DNA of 64,000 nucleotides from contig CAWFFB010000026.1 of NCBI GenBank assembly GCA_963814975.1, forward strand, positions 62,001 through 126,000, read 5' to 3'. The notes beneath the pieces are model-generated. The model ran no database searches. It was not told the DNA's origin and saw only the letters and a list, made by a program, of their open reading frames with translations. The position numbers were made by a program, and so were the translations under genes. Positions 18,820 through 30,001 of the stretch are shown piece after piece; position 1 is the stretch's first letter; each line of letters starts with the position of its first letter. Source of the DNA: CAVUXJ01 sp963814975. Its GTDB lineage: Bacteria > Acidobacteriota > Vicinamibacteria > Vicinamibacterales > CAVVIG01.

Positions 18820-19782
18820 CTACCTGCTCGGGGCGTAGTAGCCCGGCCTCGTGCGCACTATGGCGCCCCTGCGTGTGACGCGAACCGTGACGCGTCGCCA
18901 TTGGCCATCTCTCTTCGCACTGCTCGATTCGTACGCCAGCGAATACTGGCTCGCAAGCTCCTGACGGATGTCACCGTAGACAGCGGCGAGGTCCTTGATA
19001 TCCTGAGGGAAGAAGGCACGGCCACCGGTCTGCTGAGCCAGTCTCCGTAAGACGAATTGCCCGTCCTGACGATTCCGCGTTCTCGCAGGCTCAGGGGCAG
19101 CGAGGCCAATGGTGTACACGACGGTGTCTGACCGCGAGGCAAGATCGAGCACTTCGTCGAAATTAACCAGACTCGAGGTGTCGTCACCATCGGACAGCAC
19201 GATGATGGCTCGACGACGCGGAGTCCGCGGGTCGTCCTGTGGAGTCAGCTTGCTCAGCTCTTTGAGCGCGATATACACCGCGTTGTAGAGAGCGGTTGAC
19301 CCACCTGCCGTGACCCGGCGAATCGCGCCTTCGAGGGCCTCAGAGTCACTGGTAAAGCCTTGGGCAATCTGAACTCTGCTATCGAAGTCGACGATCGTCG
19401 CGATGTCTGTCGGCCCGAGCTGATGCGCGAAGCCAATCGCCGCCTCTTGAGCGGCTGCAAGGGTGTGCTCCATGCTCGCGCTCGTGTCGATCAGAAGTGC
19501 CAATGCCAGGGGAATAGCGGTCCTCGCAAAGAACGTGAGTTCCTGCGGAACTCCGTTTTCGATGACGACGAAGTCGCCTCGGCTGAGATCTGCTACGTAT
19601 CGCTGGCCAGCGTCGGTCACGGTCACGCTGAGCGATACGAGATCGATGCCAACGCGAAACGCCGAGCCCTGCGGCTGGGCCCACATGTGTCCCCCGAGAA
19701 ACAGTGCAGCGGTCAACGCAAATCCAACGGCGACAGGCAACCTCAAGTGAAGTGACACCTTCTTCTTCCTAACGGCTCGCAT
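18820..19782 (-). CDS. VWFA-related protein, Acidobacterial type (3), coupled to a histidine kinase
   Basis: About 320 residues. Motifs: VSLSVTVTDAGQRYVADL, GDFVVIENGVPQELTFFA, MIDAS DTSASM, LSDGDDTSS and C-terminus VRTRPGYYAPSR. The signal peptide (LRLPVAVGFALTAALFLGG) fits several starts: ATG 19794, ATG 19782, or GTG 19758, which has AGGAAG just ahead of it. The first two overlap the 3' end of the kinase gene (stop 19769); the third follows it by 10 bases. In each case translation is likely coupled, which suggests a role with the kinase/regulator pair, for example as sensor partner or target (inference). Confidence 0.85.
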   Translation of the reverse strand: MRAVRKKKVSLHLRLPVAVGFALTAALFLGGHMWAQPQGSAFRVGIDLVSLSVTVTDAGQRYVADLSRGDFVVIENGVPQELTFFARTAIPLALALLIDTSASMEHTLAAAQEAAIGFAHQLGPTDIATIVDFDSRVQIAQGFTSDSEALEGAIRRVTAGGSTALYNAVYIALKELSKLTPQDDPRTPRRRAIIVLSDGDDTSSLVNFDEVLDLASRSDTVVYTIGLAAPEPARTRNRQDGQFVLRRLAQQTGGRAFFPQDIKDLAAVYGDIRQELASQYSLAYESSSAKRDGQWRRVTVRVTRRGAIVRTRPGYYAPSR

Positions 19783-21703
19783 AGGTCGCCGCATCGCTGG
19801 CAACGATTGCGCCGCGCACGCTCGCGGGTAGTGCCACTGTGATGCGTGTCCCGCGTCCGTCAGCGCCTCCACCGGACGAGATCTCGCCGCCGTGCAGTTC
19901 CACAATCTGCCGACACATGTAAAGGCCGATGCCTGCGCCCCTGGCCGCTGGACGGGCTTCGGTGTGGTGGTGTTCAAGGCGAAAGAACTTATCGAAGATG
20001 CGCGAATGGAACGCCGAGGGAATGCCGGGGCCTGTGTCGGTGAAGCTAATGGACACGGTATCCGGCTTGTTGGCAACATCGGCAGCCATGCGATGACTCT
20101 CGATGGCGATGCTCCCGCCGCTCGGCGTGTACTTGAGCGCATTCGAGAGGATGTTGTCGAAGACGGCGCGCAGGCGGAGGGGATCGGCCACGATCCGCGG
20201 CAGCTCTGGATCTTCGAGAGTGCTCATGGCGATTCCTTGAGCCTTCGCCTGTCCCTCAACCCGACGGAGTGCCTCAGCGATCACCGCTGACACGTGGACC
20301 GGCTCGGCATTGAGCCGAAGCTCGCCGGCTTCGATACGGGTCAGATCCAGGAACTCGTGAACGGTTTCCGTCAGCTGCTCGACACCGATGAGCGATGTGG
20401 CGACCAGCTGGCGCTGCCGCTCGGGAAGCAGGTCCGACGCCTCCTGCAACATAAGCAGCGTCATGCGAAGCGTCGTCAAAGGGGTTTGGAGCTCATGAGA
20501 GGCCACGGCGACCAACTCCGACCGCATCTCGTCGAGGTGTACGAGATCGGTGACGTCATAGAGCAGGAGGACCGCCCCTCGCTGTTGGGGGTTCAGCGCG
20601 GGCACCGGAACGACGCGCGGCAATAGGCGCTGGACCGCGCCGTCCTGCTCCACTCGTATAGTTTGGGTCAAGTCGGCCGGCGGGACCATGCCTGAGCCTG
20701 CGGCGATGGCCCTCGTCATAGCGTTCAGGTCCAATCCTTCGAGCCGGAGATCATCAAGGGACCGTGGTTCGTGCAGGCCCGCCGAGGCCAGGGCCGTCAC
20801 CGCGGCTCGATTCATCGACTGGATGGTTCCGGCGGCGTCAAGCAGCACGACGGCGTCAGGCAACGCCTCGAGGGTCGCTTCGAGCGTATTCTTGGCCCGC
20901 ACGACTTCGCTGACGTTCGTGCGGCGGAACTCGGCGAGATCTTCGGCCATCTGGTTGAACGCGACTGCCAACTCGCCGAGCTCATCACGCGACGCCACAT
21001 CGATCCGCGCGGAGAAATCTCCCTCCCGGATAGCATTCGCGCCTTCTGTCAACCGTCGCACGGGTCCCACCACGGTGCGCGTCAGATGCCATGCGACGGC
21101 CACGGCAATCCCAAGGGCGGCAAGCGTGATCAACAGGACGGCCCGCCGCGCCCCACCGGCCTCATCGCGCGCTCCGGCGACGGCTTCTCGAGCAAATGCG
21201 AAATGTCGATCACGAATAGTCGTGGTCAAGGCGACCGCACGTCGCAGGACCGGATTCGCCTTCTGGTGGTACTGCACGAGCGCTTCCCGTTCGGACGCGA
21301 CGGCGATGACGCCGTCCGAGGCCTGGCGGTACGCTCGCAGCTCCGCCCGAAGCGGGTTCGCAAGCTCGCGCTCATCATCCGGGTCAAGGACATCGAAGAG
21401 ATCGTCAAGCGCCCTGTCGACGACGGCGCGCTCGCCGGCCAACACCTGCGTGCCGCGATCGTCGCCCGCGAGGATCAGCAACACGGCGTCGTCTTCCCGT
21501 TCGAGCGCCCCTGCCAGCCTCGACGTCACCGCCGTGACGGATTCGCTCTGTTTCACCGTATCGGTGACAACACCGCTCAGACGAGTCAGCGCGAAAAACG
21601 TCCAGACACTCGCGATGACTGTCGTGAGCACCAGGAGACCTGCCGCGACCACAAATCGGAGCCGCAGCCGGCCAGGGATCATGATGCGGTCACGCCAATC
21701 CAT
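19769..21703 (-). CDS. Membrane sensor histidine kinase (HAMP-PAS-HisKA-HATPase)
   Basis: 644 residues from ATG 21703, which overlaps the regulator's 3' end by 14 bases; an internal ATG at 21682 is possible. TM1 is about residues 17-40, a helical periplasmic sensor about 41-185 (four-helix or CHASE3-like), TM2 about 187-208. HAMP about 209-262 (GPVRRLTEGANAIREGDF), PAS about 272-385, HisKA with ASHELQTPLTTLRM (phospho-acceptor His403), and HATPase with N521ALKY, DTGPGIP and GAGIGLYMCRQI. All catalytic boxes are present. It is the middle gene of regulator-kinase-VWFA and phosphorylates the adjacent regulator (inference from context). Confidence 0.92.
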   Translation of the reverse strand: MDWRDRIMIPGRLRLRFVVAAGLLVLTTVIASVWTFFALTRLSGVVTDTVKQSESVTAVTSRLAGALEREDDAVLLILAGDDRGTQVLAGERAVVDRALDDLFDVLDPDDERELANPLRAELRAYRQASDGVIAVASEREALVQYHQKANPVLRRAVALTTTIRDRHFAFAREAVAGARDEAGGARRAVLLITLAALGIAVAVAWHLTRTVVGPVRRLTEGANAIREGDFSARIDVASRDELGELAVAFNQMAEDLAEFRRTNVSEVVRAKNTLEATLEALPDAVVLLDAAGTIQSMNRAAVTALASAGLHEPRSLDDLRLEGLDLNAMTRAIAAGSGMVPPADLTQTIRVEQDGAVQRLLPRVVPVPALNPQQRGAVLLLYDVTDLVHLDEMRSELVAVASHELQTPLTTLRMTLLMLQEASDLLPERQRQLVATSLIGVEQLTETVHEFLDLTRIEAGELRLNAEPVHVSAVIAEALRRVEGQAKAQGIAMSTLEDPELPRIVADPLRLRAVFDNILSNALKYTPSGGSIAIESHRMAADVANKPDTVSISFTDTGPGIPSAFHSRIFDKFFRLEHHHTEARPAARGAGIGLYMCRQIVELHGGEISSGGGADGRGTRITVALPASVRGAIVASDAATYASR

Positions 21704-23153
21704 ATCGTTTGCGCTTCCGCTGCAGCGTGGTCGCGTCGATGTCCAGGATCCGTGCGGCGGCTTCCAGCGAGGCAGACTGAGCAACCACGCGGGCAATGTG
21801 TTCGCGTTCAAGTGATTCAATGGAGACCAGCGCGCCCAGCCGCACGGCCTGCGTGACGCTGTCCGGCTCTGATTGCGAACCGGCCGACAGCCCGAGGTCG
21901 GCGAGATCCAGCACATCTCGGGGTGCGAGAATGACGGCGCGCTCGACGGCATTGCGCAGCTCGCGAAGATTCCCCGGCCAGAGGTGCCTCAGCATCGCTT
22001 GCTCGGCTTCTGCTGAAAACCTCAAGGCAGGACGGCGTTGCTTCTGGCTGAAGATGGACAGGTAATGGTGGGCCAAGAGCAGCACATCCTCGCGGCGCTC
22101 GCGGAGCGATGGCAGGGTGAGCGTGACCACGTTCAGGCGGTAGAACAGGTCTTCGCGGAAACGGCCAGTTCGCACTTCGGCTTCGAGGTCGCGATTCGTC
22201 GCCGCGATGAGGCGAACATCCGCCTGCCGCTCCCGTGCCTCGCCCAGCCGCTCGATACGTCCGGTCGTTGAGGAACCGGAGCAGGCGCGCCTGGGCATCG
22301 GCCGTGAGCTCGCCGACTTCATCGAGGACCAACGTTCCGCCTTCGGCTTCCTGAACCTTGCCGGCGACATCCGCCACCGCTCCCGTGAACGCGCCCTTCC
22401 GATGGCCAAAGAGCGCACTGGTCATCAGGTCGCCGGAGAGGGCTGGACAATTGACCGTGACAAACGGCGCGTCGGCGCGCGGGCTGTTCGCGCGAATCCA
22501 GCGCGCCAGGACGTTCTTGCCCGTGCCGCTCTCTCCCGTCAACAGGAGAACGGCGTCTGACGCCGCCGCTCGCGCCGGCGGTGTGCAGGAATCGCAGAAA
22601 CGGACGGGCTGTGAGATTCAAAAAACGCCGGCTCCCCACTTTCGTCCAATTCCTCCTGCAGTTCGGCCAGGCGACGCCGGAGACGCTGCGCCTCCACCAC
22701 GCGATGCGCGGCCAGTCGGATCTGATCGGGCGTAAACGGCTTGGGGACATAGTCGACGGCGCCACGCCTGATCGCGTCGACGGCGCTTTCGATGGAGGCG
22801 TACGCGGTGACGACGATCACGCCAATATCGGGTTGACGCGCCAGGATCTCGGGAAGGAGATCGATGCCAGCCTCGGCGCCCAGCCACAAGTCCAGGAACA
22901 CCACGTCGAAGTGCCCGCGGTCCAGAGCCTGGAGCGCGGCGCCACCCGTCGCGACCCCCAGCACGCGCGCACCGGCAGCCTCCAGACACAGCCTCAATGA
23001 CTGCCGCACGCCGGCGTCGTCGTCAATCACCAAGGCCGCCCAAGGAGCCTTGGTGATTGGCAGTGACGCGCTGATGTCCTGCCGTGCTGGGTGTTCCAAA
23101 GGACGGTCGATGGTTTCGTGTCGCAAGCGTTCAGCCATCCGTTCAGACCCCAT
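21690..23153 (-). pseudogene. NtrC-type sigma54-dependent response regulator, frameshifted
   Basis: Three reading frames together encode a normal regulator of about 486 residues. Receiver: LVIDDDAGVRQSL, the phospho-Asp in VVFLDLWLG, TAYAS and KPF. AAA+ domain: GESGTGKNVLARWI (Walker A), GAFTGA (sigma54 contact loop), GGTLVLDEVGEL (Walker B), AATNRDLEAEVRTGRFREDL, LWPGNLREL. A short Fis-like helix-turn-helix closes it (AARILDIDATTLQRKRKR). One extra base near 22259 and two in 22565-22615 break it, all insertions, so assembly error is plausible. Start ATG 23153 or 23138. The 3' end overlaps the kinase start, as in an operon. It would activate a sigma54 promoter not identified here. Confidence 0.85.
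23027..23062. promoter_or_regulatory. Inverted repeat inside the regulator's 5' coding region
   Basis: AATCACCAAGGC and GCCTTGGTGATT form a perfect 12-bp inverted repeat around an 11-base loop, about 100 bases inside the regulator gene, where it encodes ITKAPWAALVI. It could be an mRNA hairpin that slows translation, or chance. Confidence 0.4.
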
Positions 23154-23440
23154 AGTGCTGCGAACTCTTTCCCAATAACAGGACGTGCGTCACGTCACGG
23201 CAAAGTGCTGGATGAGTGGTAAACACCGCCTGCAAAACGCCGTGACGCCCGACGTTCGGGCTCTTCCACGCGCTTTCGGAGAGGATCGCACGCGCGGCCG
23301 CAGCCGACAACCTCGACTCCACGACCATTGGTGATCGGCGCTCGCCGCAACCGTAGCGAAGTTCTCTCACGACCACCGCCTGTCATGTGGGCCGCAGTGT
23401 ATTCGGGCTATCATCCGTTCGATTCCCTGCGGCATCCCGA

Positions 23441-25556
23441 ATGTCTCCGATGGCTCCGTTCTCACCGATTCCGCCGTCATCCCATACGCGTCGTCCTCTC
23501 GTCGCCGGCGCTGCTTCTCCCGTTCATGTCGGTACGGAAGGCCGCCGCGCTGGCGATCGCGCAGCTTGGGGTGGCGGCATTCTTCGTCGCCGGTGTCACG
23601 CGATCGGCAGTTGGCGACTCAGCTGTGTGGTTCGTCCTCGCAGCGACGGTGCTTGCGGCGTTCGTGCGAGCCATCGACATCGAAAGCTGGGCTCTGCTCA
23701 TTCCTGGCGGCTTCGTGGGCCGTGTCACGAGCGCATTCGGCCCACGTGCCGCCGGATTCGCGAGAGCGGCGGCGTTGGTCGAGCGCGTGCTCCTCGGTGC
23801 GCTCGCCTGCGTCGTCGTTGGGCATTACCTGGCAGGCGTGTCGGCCATAGCCATCGCCGGATGGCGCTTCACAGGTACGTGAGGCCCGAGGATCTCGCGA
23901 CGCTGCTCGCCATCGGTGCAATCGGAGTGCTGTGGCTCCGGACTCGTATCGGGCGCGACTTCGGTCGCGACACGATGGCACGAGGCGTCTGGATCGGCAT
24001 CGGCATTGTCGCGCTCACGATGGTTTGGGGCGTCGTCACGCTCGCCGGCGGCGGTGCCGCGCCGGTCGTGGCTCTCGCGTCGCTCCCTCCACCAGCGGCC
24101 ATCACCGGTTGGTCGCGGATCGATGCTGCCGCTGACCTACCTGCTGGGACTCGCTCTGACGCTGACCGTGATTGGCGGCGGTGAGGCGTTGGCGCGGACC
24201 GCCTATGAATTCCCGCCGCCCCGCGTGTACGCATTGCGACGTATCGGCTTCCTGACCTCTCTCTTCGGGCTCCTGGTGACAACCCTTGGTACGTTCCTGC
24301 TCATCTTGCTCGTGCCCATTGCCGAACAGGCGCTCTGGGTGAATGCGCCTTTGGCAGGACTGGCGCAGCACTTGGCCGGGCCTCCTTGGATACGAGATCT
24401 GATGGCGCTCGCTCTCGCAGGTGCCGCGGTCCTAATGCTTCTCCCGGCGGTTCACGCCGCGCTGGGTGACGCCGAACAGATGCTTCACCGCTTATCCGCC
24501 GACGGTACGCTGCCATCCGGGCTCGCCTCCCTTCATACGCGCTTCGGTACGCCGCCCGTGGTTTCGATGTGACCGTCGCCGTCATGATCCTCGTGATCCT
24601 CGTAAGCGGTGGCCGAGTGACCTGGCTGGCGCGCGCGTACGCGATAGCGATCGCCGTGGTGCTCGTGCTCACGATTGCGGCGCTTGCCCGACTTCGGCGA
24701 ACCCGCCCAGGCACGACGCCGTTCAAGGCGCCCGTGAACCTGCGCTTCGGAGGCCGCGAGCATCCGTTGGGTCTATTTGGAGCCGGTCTGATCGTCAGCC
24801 TGAGCGCGCTGGTCATGCTCGTGGTCGGCGACGTCGCGTCCATCGCGTCAGGAGCCCTCATCACAGCCTTGGGCCTGTGGTTCACGGTCGTCTGGCGAAA
24901 CGTCGCGCCTGCCGCGGTGAGTTCACACGAGGACACGTTCGACCTGCTGAGTCGCCGCGGACCTGTCGCTTGAACAGATCGAGGCTCGTCCGGGAAACGT
25001 GTTGGTGCCGGTCCGCAATCCGCATTCGCTTGCTCACGTGGTCGCAGCGCTTCAGACGTCAGGCGATCGGGACGTCGTGGTCATGACGGCGAGACTGCTC
25101 GACGTGGACGTCAGCGAGGAAACGGCTGGCCAGAGCACGCCCACGCTATTCGAGCGGCGACTGCTGTCGGACGTGGTCACGGTGGCCGAGCGCCTCGGTC
25201 GTCCGGTGCGTCTGCTCATCGTACCCGCCCGCAATGTTGTCGACGCGATCGTTGGCACCGTCGTCCGTCTTCGTTCATCAGACGTGTACGTAGGCGAATC
25301 GTCGACCCTCTCGGCCGAGGAGCAAGCCCGCTTGCTGGGCGAGGCCTGGGAGCGAGCCGACAAGCCTGATGCCCTTGATGTCCGACTTGTCATTTATCAC
25401 CGGAGCGGACGCGCCGATACGTATCACCTCGGCGCCCATCCGCCCTCCCTCACATCGGGCGACCTCGACTTGATTCACCGCCTGTGGCTCGACGCCGTCA
25501 AGACGGTCGGTCCACATGTGCATCATCACGACGTCGTCAGAGCAGCGCTGACACAA
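23441..25556 (+). pseudogene. APC-type amino-acid permease with universal-stress-like C-terminus, frameshifted
   Basis: Inner-membrane permease split over several frames. Successive segments read PALLLPFMSVRKAAALAIAQ and DIESWALLIPGGFVGRV (to 23879), RPEDLATLLAIGAIGVLWL (to about 24125), LTYLLGLALTLTVIGGGEAL (to about 24568), VTVAVMILVILVSGG (to about 24958) and then a soluble region EQIEARPGNVLVPVRNPHSL resembling universal-stress-like tails of APC permeases. At least four single-base indels separate the pieces, and the N-terminal start is uncertain (ATG 23441 with another shift near 23490, or ATG 23526). Ten or more hydrophobic segments are visible. The last frame continues without a stop into mgtE. 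Confidence 0.7.
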
Positions 25557-26989
25557 ATGGAACAACAGCTCACCGGTCCCCAGCGTGACGAGGCCATTGC
25601 CGCGATCCGCGAGGAGGCGCGGCCTGCCGAGGAACTCATCGCGGTGCTTCGGGCCCGCGACTACGCGCGCCTGCGCGACATGCTGCGGAATCGGCACGCG
25701 GGTGACGTCGCCGCGCTGCTGACGGCCCTCAGCCTCGAAGACCAGGTCGTCGTCTTTCGTGTGCTCCCTCGGAAGGACGCTGCCGCCGTCTTCGAGTACC
25801 TGTCGCACGACGCGAAGGAAACGCTGTTGAAAGCGATGGCGCAGGAGGACGTAGCTGAGCTGCTCAACAACATGGCGCCTGATGATCGAACGTTGTTCCT
25901 CGACGAACTGCCGGCGGAGGTCACCCGTCAGCTGTTGGCGTTGCTCACACCCGCGGAACGGTCCGTCGCCCTGACGCTCCTCGGGTACCCGGAGAAATCG
26001 GTTGGCCGGCTGATGACGCCCCACTACATAGCAGCCCGTGAACAGTGGACCGTTCGCGAGGTGCTCGACTACATCCGGGCGCACGGCCAGGACAGCGAAA
26101 CCCTGAACGTTATCTACGTTGTCGACGAGCAGGGTCTGTTGATCGACGACATTCGCATTCGTGAGCTCCTGCTGGCTCCGTTGGACAAACGCATCGCGGA
26201 CCTCATGGACCGACGTTTTGTCGCGCTGAAGGCCACCGGACGATCAGGAGGCCGCAGTGGCGGTGTTCCGTCAGTACGATCGGACGGCGCTGCCCGTGAC
26301 CGATACCGCCGGCATGCTGATCGGCATCGTCACGATCGACGACATCTTGGACGTGGCGGAGGCGGCGGCGACCAGGGAGATCCAGCGCATCGGTGGATCG
26401 GAAGCGTTGGACGAGCCCTACATCAGTATTGCCTTCGGCAGAATGATTCAAAAGCGCGCAGGCTGGCTCACCGCGTTGTTTCTCGGCGAGATGTTGACCG
26501 CCACGGCGATGGGGTTTTTCGAAGCGGAGATTGAGAAAGCGGTGGTGCTAGCCCTGTTCGTGCCGCTCATCATTTCGAGCGGCGGCAACTCCGGATCACA
26601 GGCAGCGACGTTGGTCATCCGTGCACTGGCCCTTGGCGAGGTCGGAGTCCGCGATTGGTGGCGCGTGATGCGCCGCGAACTCCTGGCCGGGGCTGTCGCT
26701 CGGCGCTATTCTTGGAAGCATCGGGTTCCTGCGCATTACCCTCTGGTCCGCGTTTTCTGACATCTACGGGCAACACTGGCTCCTGATCGCCATCACCGTA
26801 GCCTTGTCGCTCGTCGGCGTTGTGCTGTGGGGGACACTCACGGGCTCGTTGCTGCCGTTCCTGATGCGCCGATTGGGTTTCGACCCGGCCGTGTCGTCTG
26901 CCCCGTTCGTCGCGACACTCGTTGATGTAACCGGTCTCGTGATCTACTTCAGCGTCGCCCTCGTCGTCCTGAGAGGCACGCTGTTGTAG
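25557..26989 (+). pseudogene. mgtE: MgtE-type magnesium transporter, frameshifted
   Basis: Mg2+ channel/transporter with its usual order: MgtE N domain of helical repeats (LRDMLRNRHAGDVAALL, LLNNMAPDDRTLFLDELP), a CBS pair (GRLMTPHYIAAREQWTVRE, DRTALPVTDTAGMLIGIV) and the transmembrane domain (RAGWLTALFLGEM, PLIISSGGNSGSQAATLV, the family pore motif). An extra base near 26239 (within KATDDQ) and one near 26692 (after RRELLAG) break the frame; the restored end is LVVLRGTLL, stop at 26987-26989. The frame is open from 24999, so no separate start is required; ATG 25557 is only the first plausible internal start and lacks a clear ribosome site. Confidence 0.82.
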
Positions 26990-26996
26990 CTGATCG

Positions 26997-27024
26997 GGGC
27001 CCCATGTTCGATCGCATGGGGCCC
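26997..27024. terminator. Bidirectional terminator hairpin between mgtE and receptor C
   Basis: GGGCCCCATG (26997-27006) pairs with CATGGGGCCC (27015-27024), a perfect 10-bp stem with an 8-base loop. A second weaker hairpin (27031-27053) follows, and on the minus strand receptor C ends just before it. The sequence resembles the terminator after receptor B. Confidence 0.75.
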
Positions 27025-27053
27025 GTGAGACCCGCTTCGTGACGACGAGCGGG

Positions 27054-29932
27054 TTAAAAAGTGTACGTCAAGCCGAACTCAAAAAGGCGGGGCAGCATGA
27101 TATCCTGCGTCGCCAGGAAATCGTCTCCCGCGCGTTCCCTCAACTCGGTCGCCGTGTTCGCGTTCAACGCATTGTACACATTAAGTTGGACCGAAATCTT
27201 CTGCGTAGCCGCCACACGGAAAGCCTTCTCGATCCGGAGGGTCAAGAGGTTGATATTGGGCAAGCGCCGAGTGCCGATCGGTTCCGCGTTCATCACGATA
27301 TCCGGAATGGTCACGCCGCCCTCGAAGCGCACTTGCCGAGCGAACGGCTCGCCGCTGTTGTGGTGGAAGTTCGCTGACAGCAACACCTCGGCCGGGAAGA
27401 GGTAGGAGCCGGTGATCTTGGCATCCCAGTCCCAGGTGCGAACGGCGGTGTTGAATTCGGCGTTGGGCTCGTAGTTCGCGGCATAGATGGACGATCGCTG
27501 TTCATCCCCGTTGATTTCGGGGCTGATAGACAAATCATAGTTCATGGGTCGGTTGACCTTCGTGGCCGAGTAGGAAGCCATCAACTGCCACCGATTCGAA
27601 AGCCGCTTGATACCCGCAATTTCAAAGCTCTTGTAGGTCGGATCGGCCTTCGGGTCGTTGATGGGCATCATCACCTCGTTGTCGACGCCCGTCAAGTCCG
27701 TCGAGTACCATAATAGGTGATCAGGCCCCCGTCGTCTCCGTTCCCCACCTCGCCATCGGGGCCCGGGTCCCGATTCGTGATCGGAATGTTGTAGGCCTCG
27801 TAGGGGCGACGGTTGTTCTGCATCCGATAGGTATTCATCGCGCGGGAGTACACGCCGGTGACCCGCATGGCCAGATTCGCGACGAGCTCCTGCTCGAACG
27901 AAACCGAGAACTCATCCTGCTTGGGCTCCTTCTCGTTGGGGTTCACCACGCCATTCGGTGAAGCGGCGTCGAAGTCCTCGCCGGCGAGCTGGATGAAGTC
28001 GGGCCCGTTCGGATCGCGGTTCGTCTCACCGATATCGAAGTCGTTGTTCCCGTTCAGGTCGCGCCAGTTGAAGATGCCATAGGTGATCAAGCCCCCAGAC
28101 AGCCGGTCGATGTCCGGCGTGAGCAGGCGCTGCTTGTCGTATCGTCCCCACCCGCCCTTGATGACGGTCTTGCCGTCGCCCCGGAGATCGTACGCCGCAC
28201 GCAGGCGCGGGGCCACGGTGTTCCAGATCGGGAGCTGCACGGAGGGGTAGCACTCGGCGGGGAAGATGGGGTCCGATGGGGGCCCCGCAGCCTGGCGGCA
28301 CTGGTCTGGCACGTGCCCGTCGTCATGGGCGTACCGCAGCCCAAGATTCAGCGTCAGCCGGCGCCCGACGGTCCAGCTGTCCTTCACGTACAGGCCCGTA
28401 TAGTTGTTGACCACCAGTGGAAAGGTTGGGGAGTTGAAGAAGGACACCTGGTAGGGGACGCTGTCTTCGTAGAGCAGAATGTAGTTGACCGGTTTCACGT
28501 TCGTCCCCGCCACCTCGGAGAATCTGATGTAGTCGAAGCCCGCCTTGAGCTCATGGTTCCCGTGAAACGAATTCGGTTTGTACCAGGTCACCGCGCCTTT
28601 GGTGTGTCTCCGGTACGTCTTCTGATCCTCTCCCGCGGCAATGGTTTCGCCGGTGACCGTCTCGGTGACGAGGTCCCATCGCCCGGGAATGCCGTTGGTG
28701 TTGAACGGCACGGTTCGGGGGAAATACGTGTCAGAGTACTGCAACGAGGCGATGAGCGAGCTGCCGCGCACGCCCTCCCACTCGATTTTGGCCCAGCGCC
28801 CACTGACGTCCTTCTCTTCTCGCGAATCCCAGGACACGAGCGCGTCCGAGGAGGTCAGTTCGTGCGTGTACAGCCGCTGGTGAAAGAAGACGAACCGGTT
28901 CGACGGGGTCGCCTGATACGAGATCTTTTCCGTGTGCCACCACTGTCTGTTCGACTCCTCGACGGGCGTCCCATCCGGCTTGAAGGCGTCCAACACGTGA
29001 TACAGGTGGCTGCGCTTCCGTGAGGCGCCATAGAACCACAACTTGTTCCTCACGATGCGGCCACCCAGGTCTCCGCCGATGTCGTACTGGTTCTCGAGCG
29101 TTTTGCCGCTCTCGATGCCCTCGGCCTCCAACTCGGCATCGATGTTGTTGCTCTGAAAATTGTGGTTCGTCTGGCTATAGAACCCGCCGCCGTGGAAGTC
29201 GTTCCCGCCGGACTTCACGAGGGCGCTGAGCTGCACGCCGCGCTCCCAGACCTCCGCATCGGTGCCGAGGCTCTCGACCTTCGCCTCTTGCAGCGTCTGC
29301 GTGTCCCACAGGCTCTGGGCGCCGGCGATCCCCTCGATCGTGAACCAATTCGCGCCGGCCTGCCCGAACACCTTCGGCTGCGGGGTCTCCACCAGCTGGT
29401 TGCCCCCGATATCGAGCAAGGTGCGCACGCCGGGCGCCATGGTCAACAGGCCGTGCGTATTCCGGGCCGTGGCCGCGACATCGAGCACCTCTCTCGTCAG
29501 CAGCGTGCTCCCGGCGGTCGACGCGACGTCCACCAAGGGCGACGCGCCCGATACGGTGACCGTTTCGGCCACCGAGGCCAGCCCCAATTGCACATCGATT
29601 CTTGCGGTGAAGCCGACGGTCAGCCGTATATCTGGTCGCTGGGCGGGCCGAAAGCCCGACAGCTCGAACGCGACCGCATAGACCCCAATCGGTAACGGCG
29701 ACAGGCGGTACTCGCCCACGTCGTTCGTGACGGCCGTCACCTGCGGCACCTGCAAGGCCGGACTGGTCGCCGTCACCGTCACGCCCGGGAGCACGGCGCC
29801 GCTCTGGTCGGTTACCTGACCGAGGATGCTCGCGCCCGAGCCCTGGCCGGCAGCCGGCGAACCGGCAATTGTGACCAGGCTGACAAGCAATGCGACGAGC
29901 CCACCGCGTACATCTGACGTCCTAGTGCGCAT
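27054..29932 (-). CDS. TonB-dependent receptor C, Oar-like, one frameshift
   Basis: Outer-membrane TonB-dependent transporter, about 959 residues after repair. ATG 29932 is preceded by GGAGAGG. Signal peptide, then carboxypeptidase-regulatory-like domain (SILGQVTDQSGAVLPGVTV), plug (MAPGVRTLLDIGGNQLVE), beta-barrel, terminal Phe (FGLTYTF). One missing base near 27707 (tattatggtac; a Glu codon is expected after TYY) ends the first frame at 27692; the second frame runs from there to 27054. It is closer to receptor B than to A. Divergent from the exported TPDG-family cluster, with 454 bases between. The substrate is unknown. Confidence 0.88.
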
Positions 29933-29964
29933 GGTTGACCTCTCCGGCCCCAGGGCGTGTTCAC

Positions 29965-30001
29965 GCCGGCGGATTCCCTGGGAAAGAACCTCGCCGGCCG
30001 C
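29965..30001 (-). promoter_or_regulatory. Conserved structured 5' leader of receptor C
   Basis: Minus-strand GCCGGCG and CGCCGGC close a 7-bp stem around AGGTTC and an inner TTCC-CAG-GGAA hairpin. Same design as before receptor B, with loop and outer-pair differences that keep the pairing. Confidence 0.55.

Noticed and set aside
21690..21703. Gene fusion of response regulator and kinase
   Set aside because: The two frames overlap by 14 bases with a clear TGA stop; this is a normal operon overlap.
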